Shown: piece after piece, positions 25,404-34,061 of the stretch
How the letters are laid out: every line of letters begins with the position of its first letter
How positions within the stretch are numbered: position 1 is the first letter of the stretch
The notes under the pieces: model-generated
Database searches by the model: none
Seen by the model: the letters and a program-made list of their open reading frames with translations, nothing else
What the model was told of the DNA's origin: nothing
From: an uncultured Neglectibacter sp.
GTDB lineage: Bacteria; Bacillota; Clostridia; Oscillospirales; Acutalibacteraceae
DNA length: 64,000 nucleotides
NCBI GenBank assembly: GCA_937958185.1
Contig: CALFFN010000028.1
Location: 78,207 to 142,206, forward strand
Reading direction: 5' to 3'
Position numbers and translations under genes: made by a program

Positions 25404-26177
25404 TCATTCCCCCTTAAACATCGGGGGTATCTCCTCTTCCTCGTCTTCTTCCGCGTACACGTCCTGCTGCGCAGGAGCACTGCCCACAGCTGAAGACGAG
25501 CCGGACCCATTCACCTGAGCGCGCAGCCGCTCCAGCTCCCGCTCCATGGCTTCCATTTCCTGCTGCTTTGTGGACGTTTCCGTTTGAAGCTTCTGCCTTT
25601 CCCGGTTTGCCTGCCGCCCGGCAAGCGCCCGGCGCAGGATATCCCACAACAGGAAAAGCAGGATCGGACCGCCGATAAAAAGGAACATACCGGGGGTGGA
25701 CTGCAGGAACATGGCGAAATTGCCTGCGCCTGTCAAATGGATCCCCATATACTTGCCCTGTACCTGCTCCGGGGAAACAGGCGTGGCGTCCTCAATGTTG
25801 TTGGCGTCGCCCTGTGTGACATACAAAGTTTCGCCGTCCTGCTGCTGCACCTCCATAATTCTATGGGTAACAGCCGTTTCTTCTTCCAAAAAGCAGATAA
25901 CATCATTTACCTGCAGCGTATTGGGATCGGTTTTCTGAATAAAGATCATGTCCCCCGCTTCAAATTCCGGCGACATGGAGCCGGAAAGCACAATGACCGG
26001 GGAAATGCCGAACACGGAAGGAATATGGTCCGGGTCGGTATAGGAACGGACGATCATCACCACGTTCAAAATGATAATGGGAATAAAGAGCACGCATAAA
26101 ACAGCGCCGAACACATTAAGCGCTGTCTGCAGCGCCCCGCCCTTCCCTTTTTGAGCCCTTCTTGCGCCCTCTGCCAT
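25404..26177 (-). CDS. Second SipW-type signal peptidase I with a coiled-coil tail
   Basis: A 257-residue membrane peptidase with Ser67 in LSGSMSPEFEAGD and the ER-type base His105 in VTHRIM, followed by QGDANNIED. A helix lies before the active site and another at about 165-185. Unlike the first SipW it has a long cytoplasmic tail: a Gln/Glu/Arg coiled coil (EMEAMERELERLRAQ), then an acidic end. It is the first gene of the locus. No good ribosome site is visible before ATG 26177; the frame continues upstream to 26237, so the start is uncertain. Confidence 0.82.
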   Translation of the reverse strand: MAEGARRAQKGKGGALQTALNVFGAVLCVLFIPIIILNVVMIVRSYTDPDHIPSVFGISPVIVLSGSMSPEFEAGDMIFIQKTDPNTLQVNDVICFLEEETAVTHRIMEVQQQDGETLYVTQGDANNIEDATPVSPEQVQGKYMGIHLTGAGNFAMFLQSTPGMFLFIGGPILLFLLWDILRRALAGRQANRERQKLQTETSTKQQEMEAMERELERLRAQVNGSGSSSAVGSAPAQQDVYAEEDEEEEIPPMFKGE

Positions 26178-26358
26178 AACGAAAATCACATCGTTTCCAT
26201 CAAATTCACAACGTTCAGCCGGACGCAGAAACTGCATCCAAAAATAGTAATACTGCTAAATAACAGTAATTTCCCTCAGAAAATCAAGTACCACGAAAAA
26301 TACAGTTCTGCTTTTTGGAAAAATAAACCCAAATTCAACACGCTGTATTTTCCCTTAT

Positions 26359-26386
26359 ATTGTAGCATATTCTCCTGCTTTTTCAA
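26359..26386 (-). promoter_or_regulatory. Promoter of the TasA/SipW locus in the divergent gap 26178-26562
   Basis: On the minus strand, TTGAAA (26386-26381), 16 bp, TACAAT (26364-26359) with a TGC extended -10. This gives a leader of about 175 nt. Within it, AGTAAT occurs at 26246 and 26265, a possible but weak regulator site. I see nothing else in the 385-bp gap. Confidence 0.6.
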
Positions 26387-26562
26387 GCCTGAACACTGTT
26401 TTGACAGTTTTTTTCACTTTTTCCCAAAATTCCCACCTAATTCCGCTACAAAAAGTAATAAATTGCGCAAAGTTCTTTCTTAACCACTAGATTTCAAGTG
26501 AAGTTTCCTGTATAATTGAGTGAAAGATCGTGATTCGATTTTTGAATGGGAGAAAATTTTTT

Positions 26563-27297
26563 ATGCTGGATATTTCAATTTACAGCAATGATTCTTTTTT
26601 TCTGGCGGAAATCCCCAGGGGGCTGACCGCGCAGCTGGAAGGCTATGCCAGGGACTCCTGCCGGTTCCGCCCGTTTTCCATGGCGCAGACCAGCCTGTAC
26701 GAAAATCTGGGTTCTCCCCCCGATCTGTGCATCGTGGATATCCGGGACGATCCCAGACAGGCGATGGCGTTTGTGCGCAGGCTCCGCAGGAACGCGGGGA
26801 CAGAAGTGATGGTGGTAGCCGCCGGCCCTGACTGGGCAATGGAGGCTTACGACGCCGATGTGATGTCCTATCTGCTGGACCCGCCGGACATTCGCCGGGC
26901 TGCGGAAATTATCCTGCGGCGGTTCGCCCAGAAATTCCAGCCGAAAAGCCTGCAGTTCTCCTTCCGCACCTCCTCCGGCACCCATGTGCTGGCGGCGGAG
27001 CACATCGCCTATGTGGAGTACTCCGACCACCGCCTGCTGATCCATACGGATTCCGGCAGGCAGATCGCCACCTCTACCATGCGGATGTCCTTTGGGGAAG
27101 CCACCGCCCAGCTTCTGGACGACCCCCGGTTCGTGCGGACCCACGCCTCTTTCCTCATCAACATCATGCACGTGACCCAGTTCGGGCAGTACGCCGTCAC
27201 CATGGACACCGGGGTCATCGTTCCCATTTCCCATGCGAAAAAGGCAGAGGTCCGAAAACGCTTTACTGCTTTTTTCAAGGAACAAGGCCAGCTGTAA
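26563..27297 (+). CDS. LytTR-family response regulator with degenerate receiver
   Basis: A 244-residue regulator. The N-terminal half is a receiver-like domain with LCIVDIRDD at the phospho-acceptor strand. The C-terminal half (about 140-240) is a LytTR DNA-binding domain: IAYVEYSDHRLLIHT, then FVRTHASFLINIMHV and IVPISHAKKAEVRKRF. It is divergent from the TasA/SipW locus, whose likely regulator it is. No histidine kinase is adjacent. ATG 26563 is chosen over an in-frame upstream start because the domain begins there and GGGAG precedes it. Confidence 0.75.
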   Translation: MLDISIYSNDSFFLAEIPRGLTAQLEGYARDSCRFRPFSMAQTSLYENLGSPPDLCIVDIRDDPRQAMAFVRRLRRNAGTEVMVVAAGPDWAMEAYDADVMSYLLDPPDIRRAAEIILRRFAQKFQPKSLQFSFRTSSGTHVLAAEHIAYVEYSDHRLLIHTDSGRQIATSTMRMSFGEATAQLLDDPRFVRTHASFLINIMHVTQFGQYAVTMDTGVIVPISHAKKAEVRKRFTAFFKEQGQL

Positions 27298-27401
27298 AAA
27301 CAACCTTGTCTCTATCCTAAAAAAAACGCTCTGCAAAAGCTGTCATATTTTGCCCTTCAGGAAAAAATTTCCGGCGCGCCGCGCCAATCAGGAGGAACCC
27401 A

Positions 27402-28574
27402 GTGAAAAATTTCCGTTTCAAAGGAAGCTATCTCAGCTATGTGCTTATCTATTTCTTTTCCTATTTCGCCATGGCTTCTTTCGTTTCCGTTTTGTCGGTC
27501 TACTTGACAAACATTGGAAAATCCGGCGGCGAGATGTCCTTTATCGTCTCCGCTTCCGGCATTTTTTCCTTTGCCATGCTGCCCTTTACCGGCTACCTCT
27601 GCGACCGCACCGGGAAATCCCGGTTTATCAGCGGCGCCCTGCTGGTGGCGATGGGCGCCATGGCGCTGATATTCTCCCAATGCAGGCAGGTTTGGGCGCT
27701 GTTCCTGCTGGAGGGACTGCTTATGGCGTGCCTGAATTCCGCCATGCCCATTTCCGAGCGGCTGGCGGCAGCCACAAAATTCCGTTACGGCGTGCTGCGC
27801 GTCTGGGGGACTATCGGCTATGCCGCTGGGGCGCAGGCGGCCGGGCTTGCCATTCAGCATTTCCCGCCCATCATCCTGTTCGCGCTGGTGTTCCTGTCCA
27901 CGGTGATCGCTGCCATCGGCTTTGCCGGGGCGGAGGACCCCATTCTGCCCGCCGCTCCTGAACAGGAAAGGGAAGAAAAGCGGCGCCCGCCCCTTTCCTC
28001 TTTTTTGAAAAACCCCCAGTTCCTGCTGTTTTTGCTGATCGCGTTCCTGTTCTACGCCAGCTCCGGGGTAAATTTCAATTACGCCGCCTATCTGCTGGAT
28101 ACGCTGGGCGTGCCCACCGGCGCGGTGGGGACCGTGCTGGCGGTGGGCACTTTAGTAGAGCTGCCCATCATTCTGTTTTCCAATAAATTTATGGACCGCT
28201 TTTCCGGCAAAACGCTGCTGCTGCTCGCCTGCGGCATGAACGTGGTACAGTTCCTGTGCTACGGGCTGACCCGCGACCCTCTCATAGTGGTCGCGGTGAT
28301 GATTTTGCTGAAGGCGCTGGCGGCAACGCTGTTTATGATGCTGATTTTGAAGATCGTGCGGAACCTGGTTGCGCCGGAGCTGACCACCACGGGCATCTCG
28401 GTGGTGAATTCCGTGACCAGCCTGGGAACCATCGTCATGCAGAACGTGGGCGGCAGCATTCTGGATTCCTCCAATATCCACGTGCTGTACCTGGTGCTTG
28501 CCGGGTTGACCGCCGCCGCCATGGTGCTGACCCTGTTCCTCCGGGTGGAGAACCGGGAAAAGGTGTTCGGGTAA
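27402..28574 (+). CDS. MFS transporter (LacY/NupG-like sugar-proton symporter group)
   Basis: A 390-residue protein with twelve predicted membrane helices. LCDRTGKSR near residue 66 is the conserved loop between helices 2 and 3, and its counterpart SNKFMDRFSGK lies after helix 8. The pattern matches the MFS_1-like group that includes oligosaccharide:H+ and nucleoside symporters. The substrate cannot be read from sequence. GTG start behind AGGAGG. A dispersed repeat follows the stop codon. Confidence 0.8.
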   Translation: MKNFRFKGSYLSYVLIYFFSYFAMASFVSVLSVYLTNIGKSGGEMSFIVSASGIFSFAMLPFTGYLCDRTGKSRFISGALLVAMGAMALIFSQCRQVWALFLLEGLLMACLNSAMPISERLAAATKFRYGVLRVWGTIGYAAGAQAAGLAIQHFPPIILFALVFLSTVIAAIGFAGAEDPILPAAPEQEREEKRRPPLSSFLKNPQFLLFLLIAFLFYASSGVNFNYAAYLLDTLGVPTGAVGTVLAVGTLVELPIILFSNKFMDRFSGKTLLLLACGMNVVQFLCYGLTRDPLIVVAVMILLKALAATLFMMLILKIVRNLVAPELTTTGISVVNSVTSLGTIVMQNVGGSILDSSNIHVLYLVLAGLTAAAMVLTLFLRVENREKVFG

Positions 28575-28578
28575 AAGA

Positions 28579-28782
28579 TATGGGCGGAAAAAAGACTTCA
28601 CGACATACTAAAAAATCAGAAAAGATGGTTTTCATTTAGAAAATCGGCTGCGGTGCAGCCGAAGTCTTTTCCAGGAAGAAAGGCTTTGCCTTTCTTCTCC
28701 TTCGGAGAACTGTCTTTTTTCACTGCGTTGTGGGTACACTGTTCTATTGGTTTTAGCGTTCTAAGATTCGCGGAATGGATAG
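28579..28782. repeat. Dispersed repeat, copy A (after the MFS gene)
   Basis: GGCGGAAAAAAGACTTC at 28582-28598 and the block CACTGCGTTGTGGGTACACT... at 28721-28782 match, in the same order, the end of the CPBP gene and the sequence after it at 33055-33158. Between the two blocks this copy has extra hairpins (CGGCTGCGGTGCAGCCG; AAGAAAGGCTTTGCCTTTCTT). Confidence 0.7.
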
Positions 28783-28815
28783 AAAAAAGTCACTTGAGAA
28801 AAAAGGTGGGTGCAC

Positions 28816-30036
28816 ATGAAAACAGAGCGGAGCTATCCCGCGGTTGTCATTGACAAGCGGGGCGCGGTACGGGCGCAGGAGGGGCACCCCTGGGTCTTCG
28901 ACAATGAGATCGTCGAGCAGCGCGGCGCGCCGGAGGACGGCGGGCTGTGCGATGTGCTCAGCCCCAAGGGAAGATATTTGGGCACGGGCTTTTTCAACAG
29001 CCGCTCCAAAATCCGGGTGCGTATCATTTCCGGCAACGCCAACGATGATTTCAGCCCGGAATTTTTCCGCCGCCGGCTGCAATACGCCTGGGACTACCGC
29101 AAAACCGCCCTGGGCGGCGACGTTTCCTCCTGCCGGGTGATCTTCGGGGAAGCCGACCGCTTTCCTGGGCTGACGGTGGACAAGTTCGGCGATATCCTGG
29201 TCACCCAGACCCTGTCGCTGGGCATTGAGCAGCGAAAAAACTTGCTGTTCCCCCTGCTGGCGGAGATTCTGGAAGCGGACGGGGAAAAGGTCTCCGGCAT
29301 TTTTGAGCGGAACGATGTAAAGATCCGGGAGCTGGAGGGGCTTTCCCAAAACAAGGGCTGGTTCCCGCTGCCGGGAAAAGCCCACCCGGAAAAGACGGAA
29401 ACGGAGATCACGGAAAACGGTATCCGCTATCTGGTGGATTTTGAAAACGGGCAGAAAACTGGCTTTTTTCTTGACCAGCGGTACAACCGGGCTGCGGCGG
29501 CAAGGCTTGCGGCAGGCAGAACCGTGCTGGACTGCTTCACCCACACCGGCTCCTTTGGGCTGAACTGCGCCAAGGCCGGGGCAAAGCGCGTCCATTCGGT
29601 GGACATTTCCGAAAGCGCCCTGGAATGCGCCAGGGAAAACGCCCGGCGCAACGGCTTATCCGAAATCGTGGAGTATGAAGCCGCCAATGTGTTCGACCTG
29701 CTGCCCAATCTTCCCCACGGCGCTTATGACTATATCATTCTCGACCCGCCCGCCTTTACCAAATCCGGCAAAACAGTGGGGGACGCGGAGCGGGGATATA
29801 AGGAGATCAACTTCCGCGCCATGAAGGCGCTGCCCCGGGGCGGGTATCTTGCCACCTGCTCCTGCTCCCACTTTATGACTGACGACCGCTTCCGCAAAAT
29901 GCTGCAAAGCGCCGCCCGGGACGCCAGGGTGGAGCTGCGGCTGATCGAAGCCCGGCAGCAGGGACCCGACCACCCCGTTCTCTGGAACGTGCCGGAGACG
30001 GACTATTTGAAGTTTTACCTGTTCCAGATCGTGTAG
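28816..30036 (+). CDS. RlmI-like 23S rRNA cytosine-5 methyltransferase
   Basis: This 406-residue protein has a PUA-like domain (residues 1-75, with HPWVFDNEI) and an EEHEA-like middle domain. A class I methyltransferase domain follows, with VLDCFTHTGSFGLNCAKAGA (SAM motif), ILDPPAFTKSG and ATCSCSHF, which carries the catalytic-type cysteine. This is the layout of RlmI (YccW), which methylates C1962 of 23S rRNA. ATG 28816 follows AGGTGG; a GTG two codons upstream is too close to that site. The next gene is 10 bp away. Confidence 0.85.
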   Translation: MKTERSYPAVVIDKRGAVRAQEGHPWVFDNEIVEQRGAPEDGGLCDVLSPKGRYLGTGFFNSRSKIRVRIISGNANDDFSPEFFRRRLQYAWDYRKTALGGDVSSCRVIFGEADRFPGLTVDKFGDILVTQTLSLGIEQRKNLLFPLLAEILEADGEKVSGIFERNDVKIRELEGLSQNKGWFPLPGKAHPEKTETEITENGIRYLVDFENGQKTGFFLDQRYNRAAAARLAAGRTVLDCFTHTGSFGLNCAKAGAKRVHSVDISESALECARENARRNGLSEIVEYEAANVFDLLPNLPHGAYDYIILDPPAFTKSGKTVGDAERGYKEINFRAMKALPRGGYLATCSCSHFMTDDRFRKMLQSAARDARVELRLIEARQQGPDHPVLWNVPETDYLKFYLFQIV

Positions 30037-30046
30037 GGAGGAACCT

Positions 30047-30481
30047 ATGAAAAAAATCGACAGCTTTTCCTATCAGCTAGGCGCGGCGGACTGCTTCTGC
30101 GAGATGGTTCGGGCGGGGGTAAAGGGGCTGGCGCTTTCCCACCCCTGCGAAAGCAGGGCGGAGCGGGACGCGTTCCTGCCGGAATTTCACCGGCTTTGCG
30201 AAAAATACAACGTGAAGCTCTACGTGGAGGACGAGCCCTTTCTTACCGACCTGTTCCCCCTGTCCCTGAACCGGGGAAAATACAACGCGCTGTTCTATCA
30301 GGACGAAGCCGTTTTGCAGCGCTACCTCGATTTGAAGCGCGAGAAGCTTCAGGCGCAGGAAGCAGGCGCCTACACCCCTGAAAAAAGGCTGGACATCGCC
30401 CGGCGGTACGGGCGGCTGCTGTCCTACACCGAGGAGGGCATAGACCGGCTGCTCCAAACAAACCATGAAAAAGAAGCGTAA
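30047..30481 (+). CDS. Conserved hypothetical protein (144 residues)
   Basis: A soluble alpha/beta protein that I do not recognise. It contains SHPCESRAERDAFLPEF near residue 31, a Tyr/Asp-rich middle and a helical C-terminus (PEKRLDIARRYGRLLSYTEEGIDRLL). It starts 10 bp after the RlmI-like gene with AGGAGG in the gap, so it is in the same operon and may be linked to ribosome or RNA work. That link is inference from position only. Confidence 0.6.
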   Translation: MKKIDSFSYQLGAADCFCEMVRAGVKGLALSHPCESRAERDAFLPEFHRLCEKYNVKLYVEDEPFLTDLFPLSLNRGKYNALFYQDEAVLQRYLDLKREKLQAQEAGAYTPEKRLDIARRYGRLLSYTEEGIDRLLQTNHEKEA

Positions 30482-30525
30482 GGACGGACAACGATCATTT
30501 TATTAAAGAAAGGAAATAAAAAACC

Positions 30526-31557
30526 ATGTCCATGAAACAGAACCGTGAGCTGCCCATTCCGGCAGACTTAAAATCCCAATATCCCCTGTCCCCCACCGTT
30601 CAGGAGCTGAAAGCCCGGCGGGACGCGGAGATTCGCGCCGTGTTCGAGGGAAAGTCCGACAAATTTCTGGTGATCGTGGGACCCTGCTCCGCCGACAATC
30701 AGGACGCTGTGCTGGAATACGTCCACCGCCTGGCAAGAGTCAACGAGCAGGTGGGGGAAAAGCTGGTGCTGATCCCCCGGGTATACACCAACAAGCCCCG
30801 CACCACCGGCGAGGGCTACAAGGGAATGCTCCACCAGCCTTCACCCGATCAGGCGCCGGATATGCTCCAGGGAATTATCGCCATTCGGCAGATGCACATT
30901 CGGGTCATGGAGGAATGCGGGCTGACCGCGGCGGACGAAATGCTGTACCCGGAGAACCGCAGCTATCTGGACGACGTGCTCTCCTATGAAGCCGTGGGGG
31001 CGCGGTCGGTGGAAAACCAGCAGCACCGGCTGGTCGCCAGCGGCATGGATATCCCCGTGGGCATGAAAAACCCCACCAGCGGGGACCTGTCCGTCATGCT
31101 CAATTCCGTACAGGCGGCGCAGGCAAGCCACACCTTTTTGTACCGCGGCTGGGACGTGACCACCTCCGGCAACCCCCTTTCCCACTCCATTCTCCGGGGC
31201 GGCGTGGACAAATACGGCACCTGCGTGCCCAATTACCACTATGAGGAGCTTGCCCGGCTTTGCGAGCTGTACGAAAAGCGCGACCTGCAGAACCCTGCCG
31301 CCATCATCGACGCCAACCATTCCAATTCCAACAAAAAGTATAAGGAGCAGCTCCGCATCGTCAGCGAGGTGCTCCACAGCCGCAACTATAACCCCGCCCT
31401 GAAAAAGCTCATCAAGGGCGTAATGATCGAAAGCTACCTTGTGGAGGGCAATCAGCCCATCGACTGCGACCGGGTGTACGGCAAATCCATCACCGACCCC
31501 TGCCTGGGCTGGGAGGATACGGAGAAGCTGATCTATTCCATCGCGGAACGGGCGTAA
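30526..31557 (+). CDS. 3-deoxy-7-phosphoheptulonate (DAHP) synthase, class I AroG/AroF type
   Basis: This 343-residue enzyme joins phosphoenolpyruvate and erythrose 4-phosphate at the head of the shikimate pathway. Visible motifs are VGPCSADN (near residue 45), PRVYTNKPRTT for PEP binding, GARSVENQQHR, MKNPTSGD and DANHSNSNKKY. Length and motifs match the E. coli-type feedback-regulated enzymes rather than the shorter AroA(G)-type of Bacillus. Single gene with a strong terminator. Which amino acid inhibits it cannot be read by eye. Confidence 0.92.
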   Translation: MSMKQNRELPIPADLKSQYPLSPTVQELKARRDAEIRAVFEGKSDKFLVIVGPCSADNQDAVLEYVHRLARVNEQVGEKLVLIPRVYTNKPRTTGEGYKGMLHQPSPDQAPDMLQGIIAIRQMHIRVMEECGLTAADEMLYPENRSYLDDVLSYEAVGARSVENQQHRLVASGMDIPVGMKNPTSGDLSVMLNSVQAAQASHTFLYRGWDVTTSGNPLSHSILRGGVDKYGTCVPNYHYEELARLCELYEKRDLQNPAAIIDANHSNSNKKYKEQLRIVSEVLHSRNYNPALKKLIKGVMIESYLVEGNQPIDCDRVYGKSITDPCLGWEDTEKLIYSIAERA

Positions 31558-31621
31558 TGCGTACGAAACCGCGGGGCGCGGATTCGGGACCAGGAGCCGC
31601 CCGCGCCGAAATTTCTGAAAA

Positions 31622-31680
31622 CAGCAAAAGCCCTCCCCGGTTTTCCAGCATCTTTCTGGAAAGCCGGGAGGGCTTTTGCT
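31622..31680 (+). terminator. Long terminator hairpin after the DAHP synthase gene
   Basis: AGCAAAAGCCCTCCC pairs with GGGAGGGCTTTTGCT, with further pairing TTTCCAG/CTGGAAA inside. It can work on both strands. Confidence 0.85.
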
Positions 31681-31694
31681 TTCCAAATTTTTTC

Positions 31695-31737
31695 TTGACA
31701 AGAGCCGCAGCACAATATATAATTCGTGTTATATAAC
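31695..31737 (+). promoter_or_regulatory. Consensus promoter with overlapping palindromic operator for the TetR gene
   Basis: TTGACA (31695-31700), 17 bp, TATAAT (31718-31723), a perfect sigma-A promoter. The palindrome GTTATATAAC (31728-31737), flanked by ATAATT and AATTAT arms at 31719 and 31741, overlaps the -10 and start site, as expected for TetR self-repression. Confidence 0.75.
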
Positions 31738-31767
31738 GTAAATTATATTAAAGAGGAGGGAATCAGT

Positions 31768-32328
31768 GTGCCACCAAAGACGAAAATCAGCCGGGATATG
31801 ATTATTTCCGCCGCCTTTGCCCTGACAAGGGAACAGGGGATCGACGCCGTCAACGCCCGGACGGTATCGGAACGCCTGGGCTGCTCCACCCAGCCCGTCA
31901 TGTACCATTTCCGAAGAATCGAAGAGCTGAAGCGAGCCGTCTACGAGGAAACCGACCGCTTCCACAGCAAATATTTATTGGAGCAGCGGGATTCAACCAT
32001 TGATATTTTATCGAGTATTGGGTTGAATTATATTCGTTTTGCCGTGGAGGAACCCCATCTGTTCCGGCTGCTGTTCCAGTCCGGCTACGCGGTGGAAAAC
32101 AGTGTGGTGGAAATGATAAATTCCAAGGAGCTGCAGGAGGTTCTCGCTGTCATGCAGGAAGCCATGGATCTGGACGCCGACCAGACCCGGCAGGTGTTCC
32201 TCACTCTGTCTCTGTTCGTTCACGGATACGCCAGCCTGATTGCCAACAACGGCTTACAGTATGACGAAGCCCTCATTTCCGCGCAGCTGGAACAGGTCTA
32301 CCGTGGCGCTGTGCTGGCAGTCCAGTAA
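31768..32328 (+). CDS. TetR-family transcriptional regulator
   Basis: A 186-residue regulator with a TetR N-terminal helix-turn-helix (MIISAAFALTREQGIDAVNARTVSERLGCSTQPVMYHF) and an all-helical ligand domain. GTG 31768 is chosen because AGGAGGG lies 7-10 bases upstream; the frame is open further 5' but that part overlaps the promoter. It probably represses itself and the CPBP protease gene 15 bp downstream. Confidence 0.85.
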   Translation: MPPKTKISRDMIISAAFALTREQGIDAVNARTVSERLGCSTQPVMYHFRRIEELKRAVYEETDRFHSKYLLEQRDSTIDILSSIGLNYIRFAVEEPHLFRLLFQSGYAVENSVVEMINSKELQEVLAVMQEAMDLDADQTRQVFLTLSLFVHGYASLIANNGLQYDEALISAQLEQVYRGAVLAVQ

Positions 32329-32343
32329 GGAAAGGAGAAAATC

Positions 32344-33087
32344 ATGAAAAAGCTGTATGAAAAAAGCGAGCTTTGGTTCGCCCTGCTGTGGATCTTCCTC
32401 TACTGTCTGGCGGAGTTCCTTGCGAATCCCCTGTCCAATTTGATCGGGATCGACAGCAGCGCCCATGCGATCCTCAATCTGCTGTTGAGTACCGTGCTGC
32501 TGATATGGGTATGCAAAAACGGTTTGACAAAAAAGTACGGGCTGTGCGCGCCTTGTGCCCCGGCAGGAAATTTTCTGTGGTATGTGCCGCTGCTGGTGCT
32601 TGCCACCTGCAATTTCTGGAACGGCTTCGCTGTGAACCTCCCCGCGCTCGATACCCTTTGCTACCTGTGCAGTATGCTCTGTGTAGGCTTTCTGGAGGAA
32701 ATCATCTTTCGGGGCTTTTTATTTCAGGCAATTCGGAAAAGCAGCCTGAAACAGGCTGTTGTCATTTCCAGCGTGACCTTTGGGCTGGGGCATTTTTTAC
32801 ATTTGGTAGACGGCAGCGGCATGCAGCTTGTGGCTAATATCATTCAGGTGGTGCTGGCAATCGCCATTGGCTTCCTGTTTGTGATGATTTTCTACCACGG
32901 CGGCAGCCTGCTGCCCTGCATTTTGACCCATTCCGCCATTGATATGGCAAGCGCCTTTGCAAATCTTGCCGACCTCACCCTGCAGCGCCACATTTTTTTC
33001 AGCTCCATAGAGCTTCTGGTAGTGATCCTGTATACTGTTTTCCTCTTAATAGGCGGGAAAAAGACTTCCCGGCACGAAATGCCGTGA
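32344..33087 (+). CDS. CPBP-family intramembrane metalloprotease
   Basis: A 247-residue polytopic membrane protein. It carries the CAAX-protease/bacteriocin-processing (Abi) motifs: EEIIFRGF near residue 119 (metal-binding and catalytic Glu pair), FGLGHFLH near 148 and ILTHSAID near 200. Bacterial members mature or confer immunity to peptides, or process prenylated proteins. It is in an operon with the TetR gene. The final residues GGKKTSRHEMP come from a dispersed repeat also found after the MFS gene, so the native C-terminus may have been replaced. Confidence 0.85.
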   Translation: MKKLYEKSELWFALLWIFLYCLAEFLANPLSNLIGIDSSAHAILNLLLSTVLLIWVCKNGLTKKYGLCAPCAPAGNFLWYVPLLVLATCNFWNGFAVNLPALDTLCYLCSMLCVGFLEEIIFRGFLFQAIRKSSLKQAVVISSVTFGLGHFLHLVDGSGMQLVANIIQVVLAIAIGFLFVMIFYHGGSLLPCILTHSAIDMASAFANLADLTLQRHIFFSSIELLVVILYTVFLLIGGKKTSRHEMP

Positions 33088-33158
33088 AATCTTTTTCCAC
33101 TGTGTTACAGGTGCACTGTTTTATGGGCGCAGGTGTTCTATCATTCGCCAATGGACAG
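33055..33158. repeat. Dispersed repeat, copy B (CPBP 3' end)
   Basis: Matches copy A at 28579-28782 in two blocks: GGCGGGAAAAAGACTTC (inside the CPBP reading frame) and the 60-bp block starting CACTGTGTTACAGGTGCACT at 33098. Confidence 0.7.
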
Positions 33159-33160
33159 GA

Positions 33161-33197
33161 AACTCCCCGGCTTCTCAACAGGAGGAACCGGGGATTT
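33161..33197 (-). terminator. Terminator-like hairpin after the amidase gene
   Basis: CCCCGG/CCGGGG stem with flanking A/T pairs and a 17-base loop, between the convergent CPBP and amidase genes. T-rich on both sides. Confidence 0.5.
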
Positions 33198-33205
33198 CTC
33201 TTTTG

Positions 33206-33913
33206 TTACAACCTCTGCTGCGGGCTTTCCCACAAATTCAGCATGACCTGCGCCAGCTCCTGCCGGGTCACATTGGACTGGGGGCGGAAGTTTCCCGCCC
33301 CGTCCCCGGACATGATGTGGTTTTCCTTGCAGTATGCCATCGCGGGTTCCGCCCACTTGCTCACCTGCTTTGCCGCCTGTTCCTTCTCGTACCGCTGCTG
33401 ATACTCTTTCCATTGCTCGTAAGTCACTGTTTCTTCCTCCATTTCCTGTTTTACCATGTCCAAGAACCGCTGCCAGCCCAGGTCAAGGGTGCGGTGGGGG
33501 CAGTATTTGCCGTCATAGTCCTGGTGCTTCGTCACCCGGTCGATTCCCCAGCCGTACTGCTTCAGCAGGCGGGCAATGAGCTGGGCGGCGTTTTTCTCTG
33601 CCTTCTCGAACCGCTCCCCGCCGGAAAGGGAATAGCATATCTCAATGTGAATGCCCTCCATGTTCCCCTTGCCGTGACCGTCCCCGGAAGCCCAGGCGTT
33701 CCTGTCCAGCGGCAAGCCCTGCACCGCTTCCCTGTCGTCCACGGCATAATGATAGCTGACCTCATTGTCATTGTTCACCATGTAGGTGATCTCATTGACC
33801 GCCGGGGCATCGTTTGCGGTGTTATGCACCACGATCCGGCTGGGCGTCCGGGAATAGGGGCATTTCAGGTAATACCTGTCCGCCGGGCAGAGCTGCTTTC
33901 TGATTTTCACCAT
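33206..33913 (-). CDS. N-acetylmuramoyl-L-alanine amidase (endolysin-like) with C-terminal SLH-type segment
   Basis: This 235-residue protein has an Amidase_2 (PGRP-like) zinc domain, residues 10-145. Likely zinc ligands are His in IVVHNTAND, His in THQDYDGKYCPHR and the cysteine or histidine of KYCPH. A short coiled linker (EQWKEYQQRYEKEQAAKQ) leads to an SLH-like segment (SKWAEPAMAYCKENHIMSGDGAGNFRPQSNVTRQELAQVMLNLW). It cuts the bond between MurNAc and the stem peptide. With a holin and an XhlA-like protein upstream it forms a lysis cassette. ATG 33913 is chosen because AAGGAG lies upstream. Confidence 0.85.
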   Translation of the reverse strand: MVKIRKQLCPADRYYLKCPYSRTPSRIVVHNTANDAPAVNEITYMVNNDNEVSYHYAVDDREAVQGLPLDRNAWASGDGHGKGNMEGIHIEICYSLSGGERFEKAEKNAAQLIARLLKQYGWGIDRVTKHQDYDGKYCPHRTLDLGWQRFLDMVKQEMEEETVTYEQWKEYQQRYEKEQAAKQVSKWAEPAMAYCKENHIMSGDGAGNFRPQSNVTRQELAQVMLNLWESPQQRL

Positions 33914-34030
33914 TATACGTCTCTCCTTAAGAAGAAGCTTAAAAAACTTGACCTTTTTAATTTTTGGTAAATGTTTTGCGGTTCCGCTCTGCGGAATCAC
34001 GGTTTTTCAAACCGGGAAGCAAAACTTCAG

Positions 34031-34061
34031 GAAGCTTGAAAACGAAGTTTTCAAGCTTTTA
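34031..34061. other. Hairpin at the holin 3' end
   Basis: AAGCTTGAAAAC, loop GAA, GTTTTCAAGCTT, followed by TTTATTT on the plus strand only. It includes the holin stop codon and lies between holin and amidase; it may limit or stabilise the cassette transcript. Confidence 0.5.

Noticed and set aside
26246..26270. LytTR operator before the SipW gene (AGTAAT direct repeats)
   Set aside because: The repeats are only six bases and 19 bp apart, short of the usual spacing, so the match is too weak to call.
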